64,000 bases of DNA from Cutaneotrichosporon cavernicola (GCF_030864355.1 NC_083396.1:558001-622000); one strand, 5' to 3'; counted from the first letter of the stretch, positions 34,401-46,300 are shown. Translations and numbers: made by a program. Notes: generated from the sequence alone by a model not told the origin.

Positions 34401-35485
34401 TTCTTGACACGCTCGACGAGCGTAATGGTCGACTTGGCCTTCCTCTCCGAGTGCTCGATCTCCGTCTCAAGCTTGACGAGCTCAGGTTTTTTGTCGTCGA
34501 GCGCCTTGACAGCCTTTTTGACCGATCCCTCGCGCGACTTAACCTTGAGCTGCGCGTTCGCGTACTCCTTACGCACTTCCTTGAGGGCGTTGCTCTTCTC
34601 TTCGACAGCGCCGCGCAGCTCAGTCAGCTGATCTGACGCCTCCTCGACCTGGCGCGTCGATTTGTTGATCTCGTTCGTGATGTGGTACAGCCGCCAGAGA
34701 AGGTGGCGCTGGATCATAGCGTCCTTAGAGCTCATGAGCTTCTCCCACTGCTTGACCTCGGCCGTCTGCTCCTTAAAGTGCTTGGCCTCGGTGAGCATGC
34801 TGCGTTTCTTGGCGTGATTGGCGTTGGCTGCCTCGCTCGCCTTCTCCTGCTGGAGCTTGGCGTCCTCGTACGCATCAGCGTAGTCTGCCGAGCTGGTGTT
34901 AGTTTACATTTAAGCTAAGATAACGCACCCCGAAATGCGGTCGATGAGCTCGGACAGCTTCTTCGAGTCCTGGCTCGCGACGTTCTCAACGTCGCCCTGA
35001 AACACGAGAAAGTTCTTGGCCTTGACGAGAATGTTGAACTTCTCCAGCTGCTTGTTGTAGTCGGTCCATGTGACCGTCTTGCCGTTGAGCGAGTACACGC
35101 TCGCCGTGTTTCCGGCGGCGGACATGGTGCGTTTAAAGTTCCACTCCTTTCCGCTGTCGTCCTCGAACACGATGGCGACGCTCGCATTGCGCGCGTCATT
35201 CGGGCCGAGCTGCGACTGCGTCTGGGTCTCGGGAATCTCGACGTCCAGACCGAGTTCCTGCGCGCCCTCGGCAGCTTTACGACCACGATACACGAGGTCG
35301 GCGAGCTTGGTGGAACGGAGCTGGGCCGACTTGATGCCCAGGACGAAACTGATCGCGTCCATCAGGTTGGACTTGCCGCTGCCATTCGGGCCGATGATGC
35401 AGGTGAACGGGTCATCTCCAAAGTCGATCACCTGGGCACCGCGATATGACTTGAAGTTGGATAGCTCGAGTCGCCGTAGTGGCAT
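31411..35485 (-). CDS. SMC1: Cohesin subunit SMC1
   Basis: Nine exons (35485-34929, 34892-34067, 34030-33942, 33908-33638, 33602-33365, 33330-31821, 31753-31613, 31545-31461, 31419-31411) give 1241 residues, normal for Smc1. Walker A is CIIGPNGSGKSNLMDA at residues ~28-43. Two long coiled coils flank the hinge (CKPTANKYEVAVRTVLG ... GLITGGRG). The ABC signature LSGGEKTMAALALLFS and Walker B PFFVLDEVDAALD lie near the C-terminus. The N-terminal motif RRLELSNFKSYRG and the LIDRISGS segment are diagnostic of Smc1. It forms the cohesin ring with Smc3 and Scc1 in the nucleus. The last coding exon is only nine bases (Tyr-Glu-stop), and one intron (34066-34031) is 36 nt, in frame and without a stop. 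Confidence 0.96.
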
Positions 35486-36863
35486 GGCGGCGAGAGCGTT
35501 GTGGATGGATCAAGTGGTGGAGGGAAGGTGAGATGTTGTTGCTGGACGCGTCGGGCGTCCTGGGGTTGGTTGGGTGGGGGTTGCAGGAGTTGACGCGACT
35601 CTCCGTAAATGAGGTCTCCTCACGTTATAAATCACGTGACATAAGTATCCGGAACCAAACAGCACTTTGGACCACTCCTGTGTGCCACCACCCTGCGTAC
35701 ATCGGCTTAGAGCCGTGGAGAAGCAGTGATAGTCCGTGGTTCGTCTTCACGCACTCAGCTGCGGGCTTTGCAATCGACGGCATATGAGCTCGATGTCCGC
35801 CACCATCTTGTTCGAACACTTGTGTGAGCTGGCATGGACGCGGGTGATGACGTGATCCACGCAGCGCTGACGGACACGAGATATCTCTTCGTCGCTAAGC
35901 CACGTTGGCGTGTCACGGAGAGTGTGGCGTTATGGATGAAGCGGCCGATCTCATCTTTAACCAGAGGCGGGGGGTTTGGACAGCGGTAAGTAAAGCCTCG
36001 TTTGCATCCATGGAGTCCGCACGGTGTTCACCAGGCGCAAAGTTAGCCGGGAAACGCAGTACAGTACAGTACCTTCCCGCCATGATGCTGGGTACACACT
36101 CGGATCCCACAGCCGCGTGAAGCTGGAAGCTAGATAAGAGTCAGAAACAGGCTCGGAGAAGTATGGTAGAGGAATGGCTACTGGTCTATGCAACTGCGGG
36201 ATATATTATCCTCTCTAACGCAATGAGGGACGGGGAGGGCTTATGTACAAGGATGCTGGGAAGAATGTGGACTAAGTAGGTCACTGAAAAAGAGCGTGAA
36301 CTGACGAAATGAGATGATGGCCGTCCAGCTGCACACCTGTCTTGCACTCAAAGACCACTCCATATACAACCTGACTTCCACAACTGAAGCTTGCGTGTAC
36401 TACTTTACAGGAGGCTTCTTCAACCTACAATACTATCCAAGGGACATTACCGTTCACTTGACAAAAGTTGTAGCAGGCTGTATCAGCGGTGTAGGAAGGT
36501 CTCTTCTACAGGTTGGGTCATGGGCACAGCTTCAGGAGGCTCTCCTCGATCTCCCGATCCCCCGAATGGTCCTTTTGAATAGCGCGCATAGCGCTGTCGA
36601 CCCAGCGCGGCGTACCTCGAATGCACAGCTTTAGTAATATTGTGGCGATCACTGAGTGACTGGCTCGAGTGCCTCAGTTGGTTTTCTGGTAGAGCAGCAT
36701 CCGCCTCTGGTCAAAGCACCAGGGGCTGTGGGTCATTCAGACGGCGTCGGCCTTCATCATGCTTTCGAGCTGCTTGAGATGCACAGTAACGAGGTGGGAA
36801 GCCAATGGGACGCGTTATCGTCCCGAATATCAGCACCGAGAGCCGGAACCTTACTAGCTGCCT
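35486..36863. other. Intergenic region, no gene seen
   Basis: No gene is supported over about 1.4 kb. A tRNA-like stretch near 36670-36750 lacks an intact B box and was not accepted. Confidence 0.4.
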
Positions 36864-37349
36864 CTAGAGTGACACGGCACTTGGTCGTGAGGCTGGGCTT
36901 TGCCTCGTACACCAGGCCTCTGCTGCATGAACCCAGATAGGGAAGGAGTAATAGCGATAATCATCTTTGAGAACACTAGCGAAGAAGTCAAGGCATCTCC
37001 TGGTGCCTTGGGGGATGCAGGCGCGCAAGGCCTCCATCTTTAGGATCCCTTCCCACCTCCGCTCAACGTCCTTAATCGTGGTACTCGGTTTGGTCCTCGG
37101 AAGCATGAGCTGTGCATCGTGTTGAGCCCATATATCTGCGGCGGTCTCGGTCATAACAGAGGGAAAGCGCTCCTCTACCCCCTGGTGAGCTTCTCGATAT
37201 AAGTCAGGACCTTGAGTCGTTTGGTTTCCTCTATTGCACCATCAACGCACTGGCCAAAGAAGCGCTCGATTTCCTGAAAATTAGGCTGCGGGTTGCTATA
37301 TGTTAGTACCATCTCGGAAACCAACTTACTTGGTCACTTACTTGGTCAT
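36864..37349 (-). CDS. Family 2 paralog F (lineage-specific, possibly decaying)
   Basis: The first coding exon is 8 nt (37349-37342, ATG ACC AA). A 46-nt intron with a TACTAAC branch site follows, then an exon starting at 37295 that encodes MTNNPQPNFQEIERFFGQ and CVDGAIEETKRLK. The frame then meets TAG unless a 29-nt intron (37210-37182) is removed. With that intron the frame continues through EERFPSVMTETAADIWAQHD and a helical tail to a stop at 36864, giving 136 residues. The 8-nt start exon and the F-x-Q-C-V-D-x-A motif are shared with the genes at 37818, 39152 and 54231. A 29-nt intron would be the shortest in the window, so a frameshift is equally possible. Confidence 0.45.
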
Positions 37350-37625
37350 TGAGGTTGTCACGAGTGAAAGGCGAGAAGGATTGAGAGGTTCAAGACACCA
37401 AGAGAGAAGGGATGATGGATGATGAGAAGGAGAAGAAGAGTGTAGAATCAAAGCAAGACCACCCACTTGAGGTGGATTTGAGGGAAGAGGATAAGAGGGG
37501 CGAGGGAAGGTGAACCGAATGTTCAGCATTGGGTCTTTTCTCTTCCAGCCATCCAACAACCAACCACGCCACGTACAGTGGTGACACTCGAATCTCCCCA
37601 AACGCGGTGCCCAACAGTTGACATG

Positions 37626-37818
37626 CTACCATACTTGGCCATGTTGAACATAAGACTGGAGTACTTTGAGGAACGGGGGATTGGCGAGAAGTGGTGCCAT
37701 CGCCTCGTCTACACACTGGTTGAAGAGGTTGTGGACGTCAACGTCCGTCAACGGTGTGATGGCGGAGTAGGAGTGGCTACTGTCAGATGTGCCGCCTAAG
37801 GGTTACTCACTTGCTCAT
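37626..37818 (-). pseudogene. Family 2 paralog E, truncated
   Basis: The 8-nt first exon (37818-37811, ATG AGC AA) and a 31-nt intron are followed by an exon from 37779 encoding SHSYSAITPLTDVDVHNLFN then QCVDEAMAPLLANPP and LKVLQSYVQHG. The frame stops at TAG 37628-37626, giving 53 residues against ~200 in the intact member at 54231. No downstream exon with family features was found before the next gene, so it looks truncated. A further intron starting GTATGG cannot be excluded. Confidence 0.45.
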
Positions 37819-38447
37819 TGTGATACGCGAGGCGGGATGTTTGATCAAGGTATGAGGGTTAAAGCCAAGAACGAGAGTTGTTGAGCAGGTGTCGGATGGT
37901 GGAGAGAAGGTGAATGGAGGTGTAGTCGAGATAATATAGTTGCGACAGGCGCAGCGAAGTTTGAGGAGCTGGAGTGTGAACCAGTCAAGGGCGAAGAAGG
38001 TTGCGAAAACGCCACCGATTCAATACAACTGTGCCATTGCGAAGAGTACCTGCTGTGCATTCCAGTCGGAATCTCTGCCTGCGCAGTTTCTCGACAAACA
38101 TTTATAGCATACCACTTAGAGCCGGACCACGGATTACGGAGTGCAATTACATATTATTGTGCATGTTTACTTGGCTGATTCCTTGGTAAAAGGGAAGGGG
38201 ACGACGACAGGTACTCTTTGTCGAACACAATTCAAGCTGAGTCAGTAGGGATACCCAGAAGTTCTTACCATTATGTTACGAGATTGCAGGGTACTTGATG
38301 CGGAGGTAGTCTTCCATCCAGAGCCTGATTTCTTCATTGATGCTGGTCTTTAAAGGTGCAGCACAAGGAGTGGCCATTTGGAGACTGAGTCATGAAGCCG
38401 ACTGAAGGCGCCGATAAAAAAAAAGACGGTAGGAGGACTCACTGTGA
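37819..38447. other. Intergenic region between family 2 copies
   Basis: No coding sequence could be supported. A short A run occurs at 38416-38424. Confidence 0.3.
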
Positions 38448-39152
38448 TCAGTTATCAGTGATGCCAGTGTTAGATGTTGGGAAAGCTCCAACAGATAGCT
38501 GTTCCTCCATCTCTTGGATCATTTCGTGCTTGAGCTTGGTTTCCATGAAATCGACAAGGGAGCTAATTTGGGGTCGGTAATGAGCCTCCACATAGTCGAA
38601 AATCTGTTGAGTTTAGGCCTCGGGTGCCCCCATCGAAGTGCCCCACATTGAGGTTGGGTCATCAGCTTGATCCATTGGCATGGTGACGGGCACAGAGACC
38701 AATGCGATGCGCATCCGGGCAAAGGCTTCCGAATCCTTGTACGCCTGGCTTTTGAGGGTATTCTGGGAAACAGCGATGTCCAAGTCAAGGATTCTGAAGA
38801 AACGAGCTGAAATGTCGGTGCTTAGATGGTTCAGACTAGCGGTTTCAAGTGCCAGGTAAAACGAGTCCAGCAGATCTTCTTGCCCCTCCATCCAGGTTTC
38901 CGAGACTAGAGCGCCCAACCCGAAAACTATTTGTGTCCGTGACAACATTGGATGTCACGAAGCTCTTGGTTGAGAATCTCCTCATCACTTGCTCGGTGAG
39001 GCCGTGGGTATACATGGAACGAATATTGCTGAGACTCATGTCGACACATTGATCGTTCAGGTTCGAGAGGTTATTGTCCGTAATGATGATGATACGGAAC
39101 AAGGAAGGGCTATCATCAGTCTTTGTCTCAAGGGAGAAAGTCACTCGGCCAT
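38448..39152 (-). pseudogene. Family 2 paralog G, frame-disrupted
   Basis: The 8-nt first exon (39152-39145, ATG GCC GA) and a 35-nt intron lead into an exon from 39109: PSLFRIIIITDNNLSNLN, QCVDMSLSNIRSMYTHGL and TEQVMRRFSTKSF. Near 38940 the protein-like frame changes without a usable intron; only a 22-nt GT..AG segment would bridge it. The second frame (EDLLDSFYLALETASLNHLS ... SEAFARMRIALVSVPV) continues to a TAA at 38615-38613 that could lie in an intron ending CTAAACTCAACAG. It resumes as QIFDYVEAHYRPQISSLVDF to TGA 38450-38448. That tail aligns by eye with the tail of the intact copy at 54231. The most likely reading is a recent pseudogene. Confidence 0.5.
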
Positions 39153-39249
39153 CGTGGTAGCATAGTTGAGCAGTGTAGTTTCGCTAGGCTAGAGCGACGG
39201 CCTGTTGGACACTGGTTCTCTATGGAAGATTGAAGGCGCCCAGCGAGTA

Positions 39250-39292
39250 GAGAGGTAGAGAGGTAAAGAGGTAAAGAGGTAAAGAGGTAAAG
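39250..39292 (+). repeat. GAGGTAAA tandem repeat
   Basis: Four to five head-to-tail copies of an 8-bp unit, with one variant copy (GAGGTAGA) at the left end. Confidence 0.85.
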
Positions 39293-40096
39293 TGAGGATC
39301 AAGATTCTAGAGTGAGTTGAGTGAGCGAGTCATAAAATCAAAACACGTGCCAACGAAAGATCAAAGGAATGAAGCAAGGTCAATTCAGACGCGCACGCCA
39401 CTTGTTCTTGTTTTCCCAACTTTCTACCTTGCTCCTCGCTCCTAAGAGCGATACTTCCCAGTACCTGACGCCACTCAATGTTCTACGACCGGATGTTAGC
39501 GTCACGCGCACAAGCACCCCGCGCTATGCCGGATCTGAATTAGTATTGAGGCCAGAAAGCAGTCGAAAGCAGCCGATGTCATTCATTGGATCATTGGGTC
39601 GTCGTTGGGTTAGCCGGATTGTTGGGTTTCTTAAACATTAATCTACAACTTGATCATCAGATTAACCAATACCTTGTTTAGGAAGATGAAACCTCCAAGT
39701 TTAGCATCAATCAACCACCACCAAGACTCAGGCGTGACCCCTGACCTCTATCCCATATCCCATCCATCCCTGGTTCATTAGCTTTCTCTCAGCTCTCAAG
39801 TCAAAAGGCGTCAGGCACACCAAGTCTTCAACTGACGTCATTTAGCCAAACAGAGATTGCGCCGAGACGCGCCTCATCAATGTATGTCCATTGCAATATT
39901 CTCTCTTCTGCTGATCACCATGTTCTACGCACCCAGGCTACTCGTCAAGTTTCATGCCGGTTGACGAGCTCAAAGATGATGTTGAGTTTGTTACTGTAGT
40001 TGAAAATGATGTGAAATTTCAGACCAAGATGAATGTATTAATTGAAGGGGATCGAAAGACCGGTGCCTGAATGGATGTTTGATGTCTTGACTATTG

Positions 40097-40104
40097 TATA
40101 TAAA
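40097..40104 (+). promoter_or_regulatory. TATA box
   Basis: TATATAAA lies only 22 bases before the candidate start at 40126, which is unusually close and makes that start uncertain. Confidence 0.5.
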
Positions 40105-40125
40105 GTTACTCCACACAATCACACG

Positions 40126-41015
40126 ATGTACTCTTACTCTTACTCTTACTCTTACTCTTGCTCTCACTCTACAATAACGAGTGTACTGACAATCACCATT
40201 CCCACCATCTTCAAGTTCTGAAACCCTTTTGACCAGGCTTCGCCTCTCATCTCCATCCTGTCAAGAACCGCCGATTTCCCTCCACTCCAACGCCGCCCAG
40301 CGGCACGACCGCCACCATCCTCTCACTTGCTCCAAAATCCCGCCCCAATCATCGTCGTTACTAGGCCCCCAAGACCAAGGCGCTCCGTGGGAGGCCTGTA
40401 CGTGCTAGCGCTCGTGTTCGTCTCGACGAGCTTATTCCTGAACGCCTCCGTCCTCCAGAGGTGGTATGATCGCGGTGCGTGTCCTGGCAAACATCGCTAA
40501 TAGACAGTTGGACACGTTTTGATTACCCCCCGGCTGTGGGTAAGCGTCGCGCTCGTTGAAGCATGGAACGCGCTCACGCTCACGTACTTGTCGTAAGTGC
40601 TGCGTCATTTGCATCCTTGTCTCTTTTAACACCAGGTTCGCGATCCGATTCCGCTTCTCAACGCAGATCGACATTGTATGCCTCGGAATCCTATGTGTAC
40701 TTGGATTCAGCGCCGCGTCCATCTCTACAAAGGCCGGACACTTTGAGTTCGCCCAGTGTGCGGGCTACAACAGGAGTTGTGCGATGGCGATTGTGGGATA
40801 TGTGCTCAACTGGATCTCAATCGCTTTCGTGTGTCCCCCTTGACCTCTGGATCTGACACCAGATCCTTTTCCTCCTCGCCTTCAAGGTGTTCAAGGCCGT
40901 GTTCTGGCCTACGGAGGGCGCTCTCTCTCCATCCTCCTCAAATACGGCACATCTACCAATTACGGAGCTGCTTGACCCCCTACCAACTGACAAGCAGCCG
41001 GAAATGATGGTGTAA
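40126..41015 (+). CDS. Four-span membrane protein, MARVEL-like
   Basis: Exons are 40126-40182, 40237-40474, 40508-40592, 40636-40828 and 40863-41015, giving 241 residues. Four hydrophobic segments are evident: GGLYVLALVFVSTSLFLNA, ITPRLWVSVALVEAWNALTL, IDIVCLGILCVLGFSAASI and MAIVGYVLNWISIAFILFLL. Between spans 3 and 4 lies a small loop with two cysteines (FAQCAGYNRSC). This topology, with a Trp/Ala-rich second helix and an IDI third helix, resembles fungal MARVEL-domain proteins, which shape membranes or take part in trafficking. The first exon is a (TACTCT)5 microsatellite read as Tyr-Ser repeats. No other in-frame ATG exists, so either the microsatellite is coding or the true start differs. 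Confidence 0.6.
40129..40158 (+). repeat. (TACTCT)5 microsatellite
   Basis: Five perfect hexamer copies start directly after the candidate start codon at 40126. Confidence 0.95.
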
Positions 41016-41743
41016 GACCGCTGCGCAGTGAGAGGGCCTCGATCTCATGGAGACCGCGCGCCAAAGTGACGCAGTATTACAATTAGATCTTGGAGTAACT
41101 CTCGCTTAATTCGGTCTCGTTGTATCTTGTCCAGGACTTGTATCATAGCGGTTTGCAACGTATCTCTCTAAATGACACTTGTGCCGGGAGCCCCCTGTGA
41201 TTGGTGGGGCTAGACTAGGCTATCGTGGTAGTTAGTATCGTCCTATGCAGCTATGCATCCACTCTAATCGCCCTTGGGTAATGTTTATGAATGACGTGTA
41301 TTTATTGATGTGATTCTCAACAACATCATGGATTTCCACGTGGCGGTCAGAGCCGTCTTGCCCGCCAGCCCACCTGGCCCAGCCAGACGATGCTTGGCCA
41401 GGTCTATGATCACCCTAATGAACTCAACTCATAGGGAACCATAGTAAGCCATAGTAAGTCATGTTAAGCCATATTCAACCATATTGAACCATTGTCGAGT
41501 TGAAGCCTCACTCCAAGGCTAGATCCATTCATCCATCTCATCATAAACATCTTGTTCATTTCTCTTTACTAGATACCTACCACGCTCACATCTACACATC
41601 CATTTCTTGACTCCACCTACTCCTCGTGCCTTCCGCTGCTCCACTTTGAGGTTGCCGGGCTCATCGGACCCGCTTGCGAGGTCCGATACGACTCCCTCCT
41701 CCCCACCTCCCCGCCCCCCGAAACACTGCACCGCTCGGACCCC
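41016..41743 (+). promoter_or_regulatory. Upstream region of the NAK-type kinase gene
   Basis: No gene was seen. The region is AT-richer than its flanks. At 41437-41493 there are six or more imperfect copies of an AACCATAGTAAG-like unit. Confidence 0.4.
41437..41493 (+). repeat. Imperfect CCATAGTAAG-type tandem repeat
   Basis: Successive units read AACCATAGTA, AGCCATAGTA, AGTCATGTTA, AGCCATATTC, AACCATATTG and AACCATTGTC. They are spaced about ten bases apart, close to one helical turn, ~250 bases upstream of the kinase ATG. Confidence 0.75.
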
Positions 41744-44700
41744 ATGTATCAATCCTCCACGCCGTACAGCCAAAGCCAGTACCGCGGCGCACCGGTTGCT
41801 GGGCCCATGAACCTGCCCTATAACGGCGCTCCGCCCGGCTACAACCCCGCCATGCAGTACAAGCAACAGCCACAACGGTACACCTCGGTGCCGCAACCGC
41901 AGCCGCCGACCGGAGGGTTCCGACAACCCCACATGCCCCAGCAGCAGTATACGCAGCAGTACCCGGGACAATCGTATCCACAGCAGCGCGGCGACACTGG
42001 ACGCCCACACAAGGGCACGCTGCCGCCTGGCCAGATGGTGCGGGTGGGACAACATGCCGTCCGCGTGGAGCGTTATCTCTCCGAGGGAGGGTACGCGCAT
42101 GTGTACCTCACGAGCTCGGAGAAGCCAGTGTATCCTCCCAAACGGAGTAACACCAAGGGAAGGTGGGGAGAAAAGGGATACACGACGCACTGCCTCAAGC
42201 GGATAGCGTTCGAGGATGAGAGCGTTTGGCGGGACGTCAGCCGCGAGATTGAGGTCATGGTTAGCTGTTATCGGAGACCAGGCTGATGGCAGAAAGCGCT
42301 CCCCCCAAATCCCCATCTCATCCAGTATCTCGACTCTTCGCATCACCGGTTATCCAACGGCACGTACGAGGTCTTCATCCTCATGGAGTTTTGCTCAGGT
42401 GCGTGCGCTGGCGGGGAATTCTGTAAGCGTGGCAGGGTCGCTGACTCCAGGCGGCGGTATCATTGACCTCTTGAACAAGCGCTTGCGCGACCGCTTGAAA
42501 GAGATCGAGATCCTCAACATTTTCACAGATGTGTGTGAAGCGGTTGCCGCGATGCATGCGATGAGCAGGCCTCTCCTTCACCGCGATCTCAAGGTGCATT
42601 TCCCGCGCGTCACGTCTGACAGTCCAGATTGAGAACGTGCTGTCACATCCCAACAGCCAGCCACCCACGCCTCAGCGACCCACACCCTTGATCTTCAAAC
42701 TGTGTGACTTTGGTTCGACGACGTTTCCTGCCACGCACCCGCCGCAGAACTTGGCCGAGGCGGAGGCACTCGCGCAGGACCTCAACAAGCACACGACATT
42801 GCAGTATCGCAGCCCAGAAATGGTCGAGCCCTTACTGGGCTGGGCAGTCGGCCTGCCAAGCGGTGAGTCATGCCGTGCAGCCCAGCACTAATCTCAGATG
42901 TATGGGCTCTTGGCGTCCTCCTGTATAAGCTGTGTTACTACACTACGCCCTTTGAGGAGCATGGGACGCTTGCCATCGTGAACGCCAAGTACACGTTCCC
43001 GCAGTACCCTGTGTACTCGCCCAGGTTGCAGCACCTGATCGGTGAGTTGCTCCCCATCGGTTGAACATTCTCACTAACGCGCAGCTTCCATGCTGGTTGA
43101 GCAGCCGTCGCGGCGCCCAACGGTGTTCGAGGTGCTGAGGGCGGTCCATGACATGAGCGGCACTCGGTCCGAAGTCGACTACGTGAGTGTGTTGTTTCAG
43201 GATGAGCTAACGCTAGCCCATGCCTAACCGCCAGCTTCCCGTGGCCCTCCCCTCGTCGCCGAAAAAGCCCAAGTCGTCTGCCAATCTTCTCGACTTCACT
43301 GCTGGCGGCGCGCAGACTTCGCAGCTTGTGTCACAGCCACCGTTGGTTACCTCCGTTCAGCCACAGCGCCGCGGCCGTCCAACTCGTCCCGAATCAATGA
43401 AGGCGACTGCTGCCGAGATGGCGCCGCCACCCCAGCTGCCAACTCCACACATTCCCAAAATGCCTGTGCCTGCGTCTACCACTGGGCCCACCAATATGGA
43501 AGTCACCGGCGAACGGGAGGGGCCAGCGCATGGTGTCAAGCTTCAACACGCGGTGTCGCTCTCACGGAGGACTGCCAGCGGCACGAAACCGCCCAAACCC
43601 GTTCTCGCAAGGCTGCAGGGCTCGGCATTCAACGGCGGGAGTGCCGACCAATCGCCCCAGTTTGGCGTTGCGAAAGGCAGTGTCGACGCGTTTGGCATGT
43701 CCAAGAACCAGGCCGCGGCGTCGCCTGGAGGATTTGGTGACTCATTTAGTGCTCCGACTCCACCACCAAAGGATGCTCCCAAGGACGCTGTCAAGCGCAC
43801 GGGATCGAACAACGCGTTCGGCGTGTCGACCACTGGCGACGCGTTTGGCATGCCAGCCAAGAATACCGGTCAGAAGGTCATGTCGCCCACAGGCTTTGGC
43901 GACTCGTTCGGCACCAGCTTTGGATCTGCTGGTGTTCCCCCGCCGACTGGGCCGAAGCCCCCCAAACCCACGAGGACCTTCACGGACTCGTTCTCAGTGT
44001 CACCGCCTACGTCCGCTAAGGTGACGCCGTCCGCGACCAAGGTTTTGCCCGCTTCCACCAAGGCGTCGCCCGGGTCTCCCAAGGTCACGCCTCCGTCTCC
44101 GCAGAAGAGCGGTCACTCTGTGCGACCCCCTTCGGCGTCCAGTACGCTGGGGCGTTCGCCGGACGCAACGAGCCCATCTAGCGATATGTCGTTCGAGCAG
44201 AGATTCCCTTCGCTTGAAGCGATCACGCGCGAGGAGGAGAAATCGAACCTCTCCAAGTCGCCCTCGCCCCCAGTGCAGTCGCAGCGTATGGCCCATCGCC
44301 AGTCCATTAGCATCGCGAACCTCACGGGCGGACACCTCTCCAAGGCGAGCCGGTTATCCTCCCACGGGCAAGTCCCGCACCCGCGCTCGACGCATGTCAC
44401 GGGCACTGCATTCAAGAATAAAGAGGAGTCGCTCAAGCCTCCCGCCACCAGCATTGACTCGTCGTCGCCCACGGCCGACTATTTGAGCATGCTCGACGAT
44501 GAGGTGGAGATGGACGCGCTCAAGCCGACCGAGGACCTGTTCGGCGGTAACGACGAGTCGCTATCGGTGGCGCTAGCGCCGTTGCAGCCAATATTGTCTA
44601 ACAGATCGTCTGGCTCGCGATTCGGTGTCTCGCCGACTGCGGTTCGTCCTCCTCCGCCTACGATGCCCAAGCCGCTGTCGACGCCGAACAAGCCTCAGGG

Positions 44701-45652
44701 TGCTGCTCAGCGCGCCACGCTGCCGGATATGCCGACGCAGCGGCCAACGACCAATTTCAACTCGGCCAACTGGTCACCGCTCCAGACGATGAAGACGACG
44801 CCACCGCCGGCCGAAGTCGACTCCAGCGACGACGAGCCCATACCCGAGAGCGCAGAGGCGACTACTCGCCGCCCTGTTTCACCCACCAAGTCTGGTTCGC
44901 GCCAACATCCACCCTCTCCGAGTATCGCGCACCGGGTCGCCGCGTATCAGCAGCAGGCCACCACAGGCCCGTCCACCTCGCCTCCGAAACCTGGGTACGG
45001 GACGTGGAGTGGACGGGGGACTGCTCGCATGGCTCGGCCGCAGAGCATGTTTGATGTCCCGCGGTCCAACTCACCAGGCAAGCTGTCCCCGCCGCTCGTC
45101 TCTGTGCGTTCGGGATCGCCTGTGTCTGGCGGCAGCGGACGGAGCACGCCTGTTGGCCACAGCCGACGCAGTTCGATCAACGACATTGTGAGCCGGTACG
45201 AGGCGCTCACTACGAGTCCCGCCAAGGAGACTGGATTCCCGAGTGCAAACGGCAGTGGGCGAGCGAGTCGCCCACCAGTCATTGCGAATAAGCCACCTGG
45301 GCTTGTTCAACGTAGGCCTTCCGGCCCACGTGTACCCCGCGCTGCGCCTCCTACGCAGCCAAAGCCTGCGAGCCTGAGGGAAGCGAGCGGAACGAGCGTC
45401 GAGAGTGACAAGCCAAAGAAGGAGCCCAAGCCAGACGAGAAGGAGGGGCAGGAGAACGCGGCGCCGTCGTGGCGTGCACCTTCCAAGGCCGATATTGCTT
45501 CCAAGCCGCCCACGCTCAAGCCCAAGATGACGGAGACGCTGGCTGCAGTGCCGGGCTCTCCAGGCTCGAGTCGCTCGAGCAGCCCCGAGAAGCAGCAGCC
45601 TGTCAACCTCCTCATTCAGCGGTGGAACAAGGGCGAGCTCAAGCATAGATAG
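41744..45652 (+). CDS. Ser/Thr kinase of the NAK family (Ark1/Prk1/AAK1-like)
   Basis: Seven exons (41744-42259, 42293-42398, 42451-42593, 42628-42862, 42898-43041, 43085-43182, 43217-45652) give 1225 residues. A Gln/Pro/Tyr-rich N-terminus precedes the kinase domain (~residues 97-415): Gly-loop [11 protein letters not shown], Lys in [10 protein letters not shown], catalytic [17 protein letters not shown], activation segment [12 protein letters not shown] and [15 protein letters not shown]. The LHRDLKIENVL and YRSPEMVE sequences are diagnostic of NAK kinases. The ~800-residue C-terminal tail (exon 7) is Pro/Ser-rich with repeated GFGDSF/AFGM motifs. Relatives phosphorylate endocytic coat and actin-patch proteins at the plasma membrane. 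Confidence 0.92.
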
Positions 45653-46300
45653 AGTATTGAGCATCGTTACATTACATTTGTGTAGTATTTGCATGTCATG
45701 TTTGGTATCAGGTCTGATAGAGAGTTAGAGTTGGGCTGCGGCGGATCCGTGGTCCAGCTCCACTGATGTCCAGATGTCCAGGAAGCTGCGCCGAGCCCGA
45801 AGTCGGAGAGTCAAGCAACGTCGGCGGAGATCTGGAGATGTGCTCTGGCTTTGAGGCGGCCTTGGATGATAGATAACGGATGCGGATAGGAGGGACAAAT
45901 GGGAGGTCACCAATGCTTCCAGGACGTGCATTCTGAACTGGGAGCTGCATTGCGACATGGATGCTTTGCACCCCCGCGGAGAGGTCTCTGACCGACGCGA
46001 TTGTAGCGCGCGCTTACACTGCCGTTGTCATTCAACGTGGGTCTAACTCAGGTCCCAGGGATGGTTGTGTCCGTTTCGAGGTGACCACGCAAGCAATGAC
46101 GCCAAAGGTTGGGACAAACTCCGGGCGGAGCATCCTCATCCGAAGTTACCTGCGGTACTGCGGTATGTAGAGTATGCTCGGGGCCACTCCGAACATTACC
46201 GCCCTCTGCTCTTGTCCCTTTGAATCACATGCGGAAACCAACATCACCCTACAGTTGGCGCTTACTAGCCGCCCAGATCCGGTGGCGGTTGTCCGGGGTG

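Larger units (their letters stand above)
39153..40125. other. Intergenic region with a possible orphan exon
   Basis: A GAGGTAAA tandem repeat lies at 39250-39292. On the + strand, a short exon pair near 39854-40069 (an intron from GTATGT to CACCCAG, then YSSSFMPVDELKDDVEFVTV and a stop) is protein-like. It has no start codon and no family match, so it may be a relic. A TATATAAA element lies at 40097-40104. Confidence 0.3.

Noticed and set aside
36655..36750. tRNA-like stretch (GGTAGAGCAGC with a CACCAGGGG stem-like part)
   Set aside because: The B box is not intact (GGTCATTC in place of GGTTCRANNCC), and no cloverleaf with paired acceptor and T arms could be drawn. It may be a tRNA relic, but it is not supported.
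38904..38925. 22-nt GT..AG segment as an intron in family 2 copy G
   Set aside because: It would fix the frame but is clearly shorter than any other intron here; a frameshift in a decaying copy is the simpler explanation.
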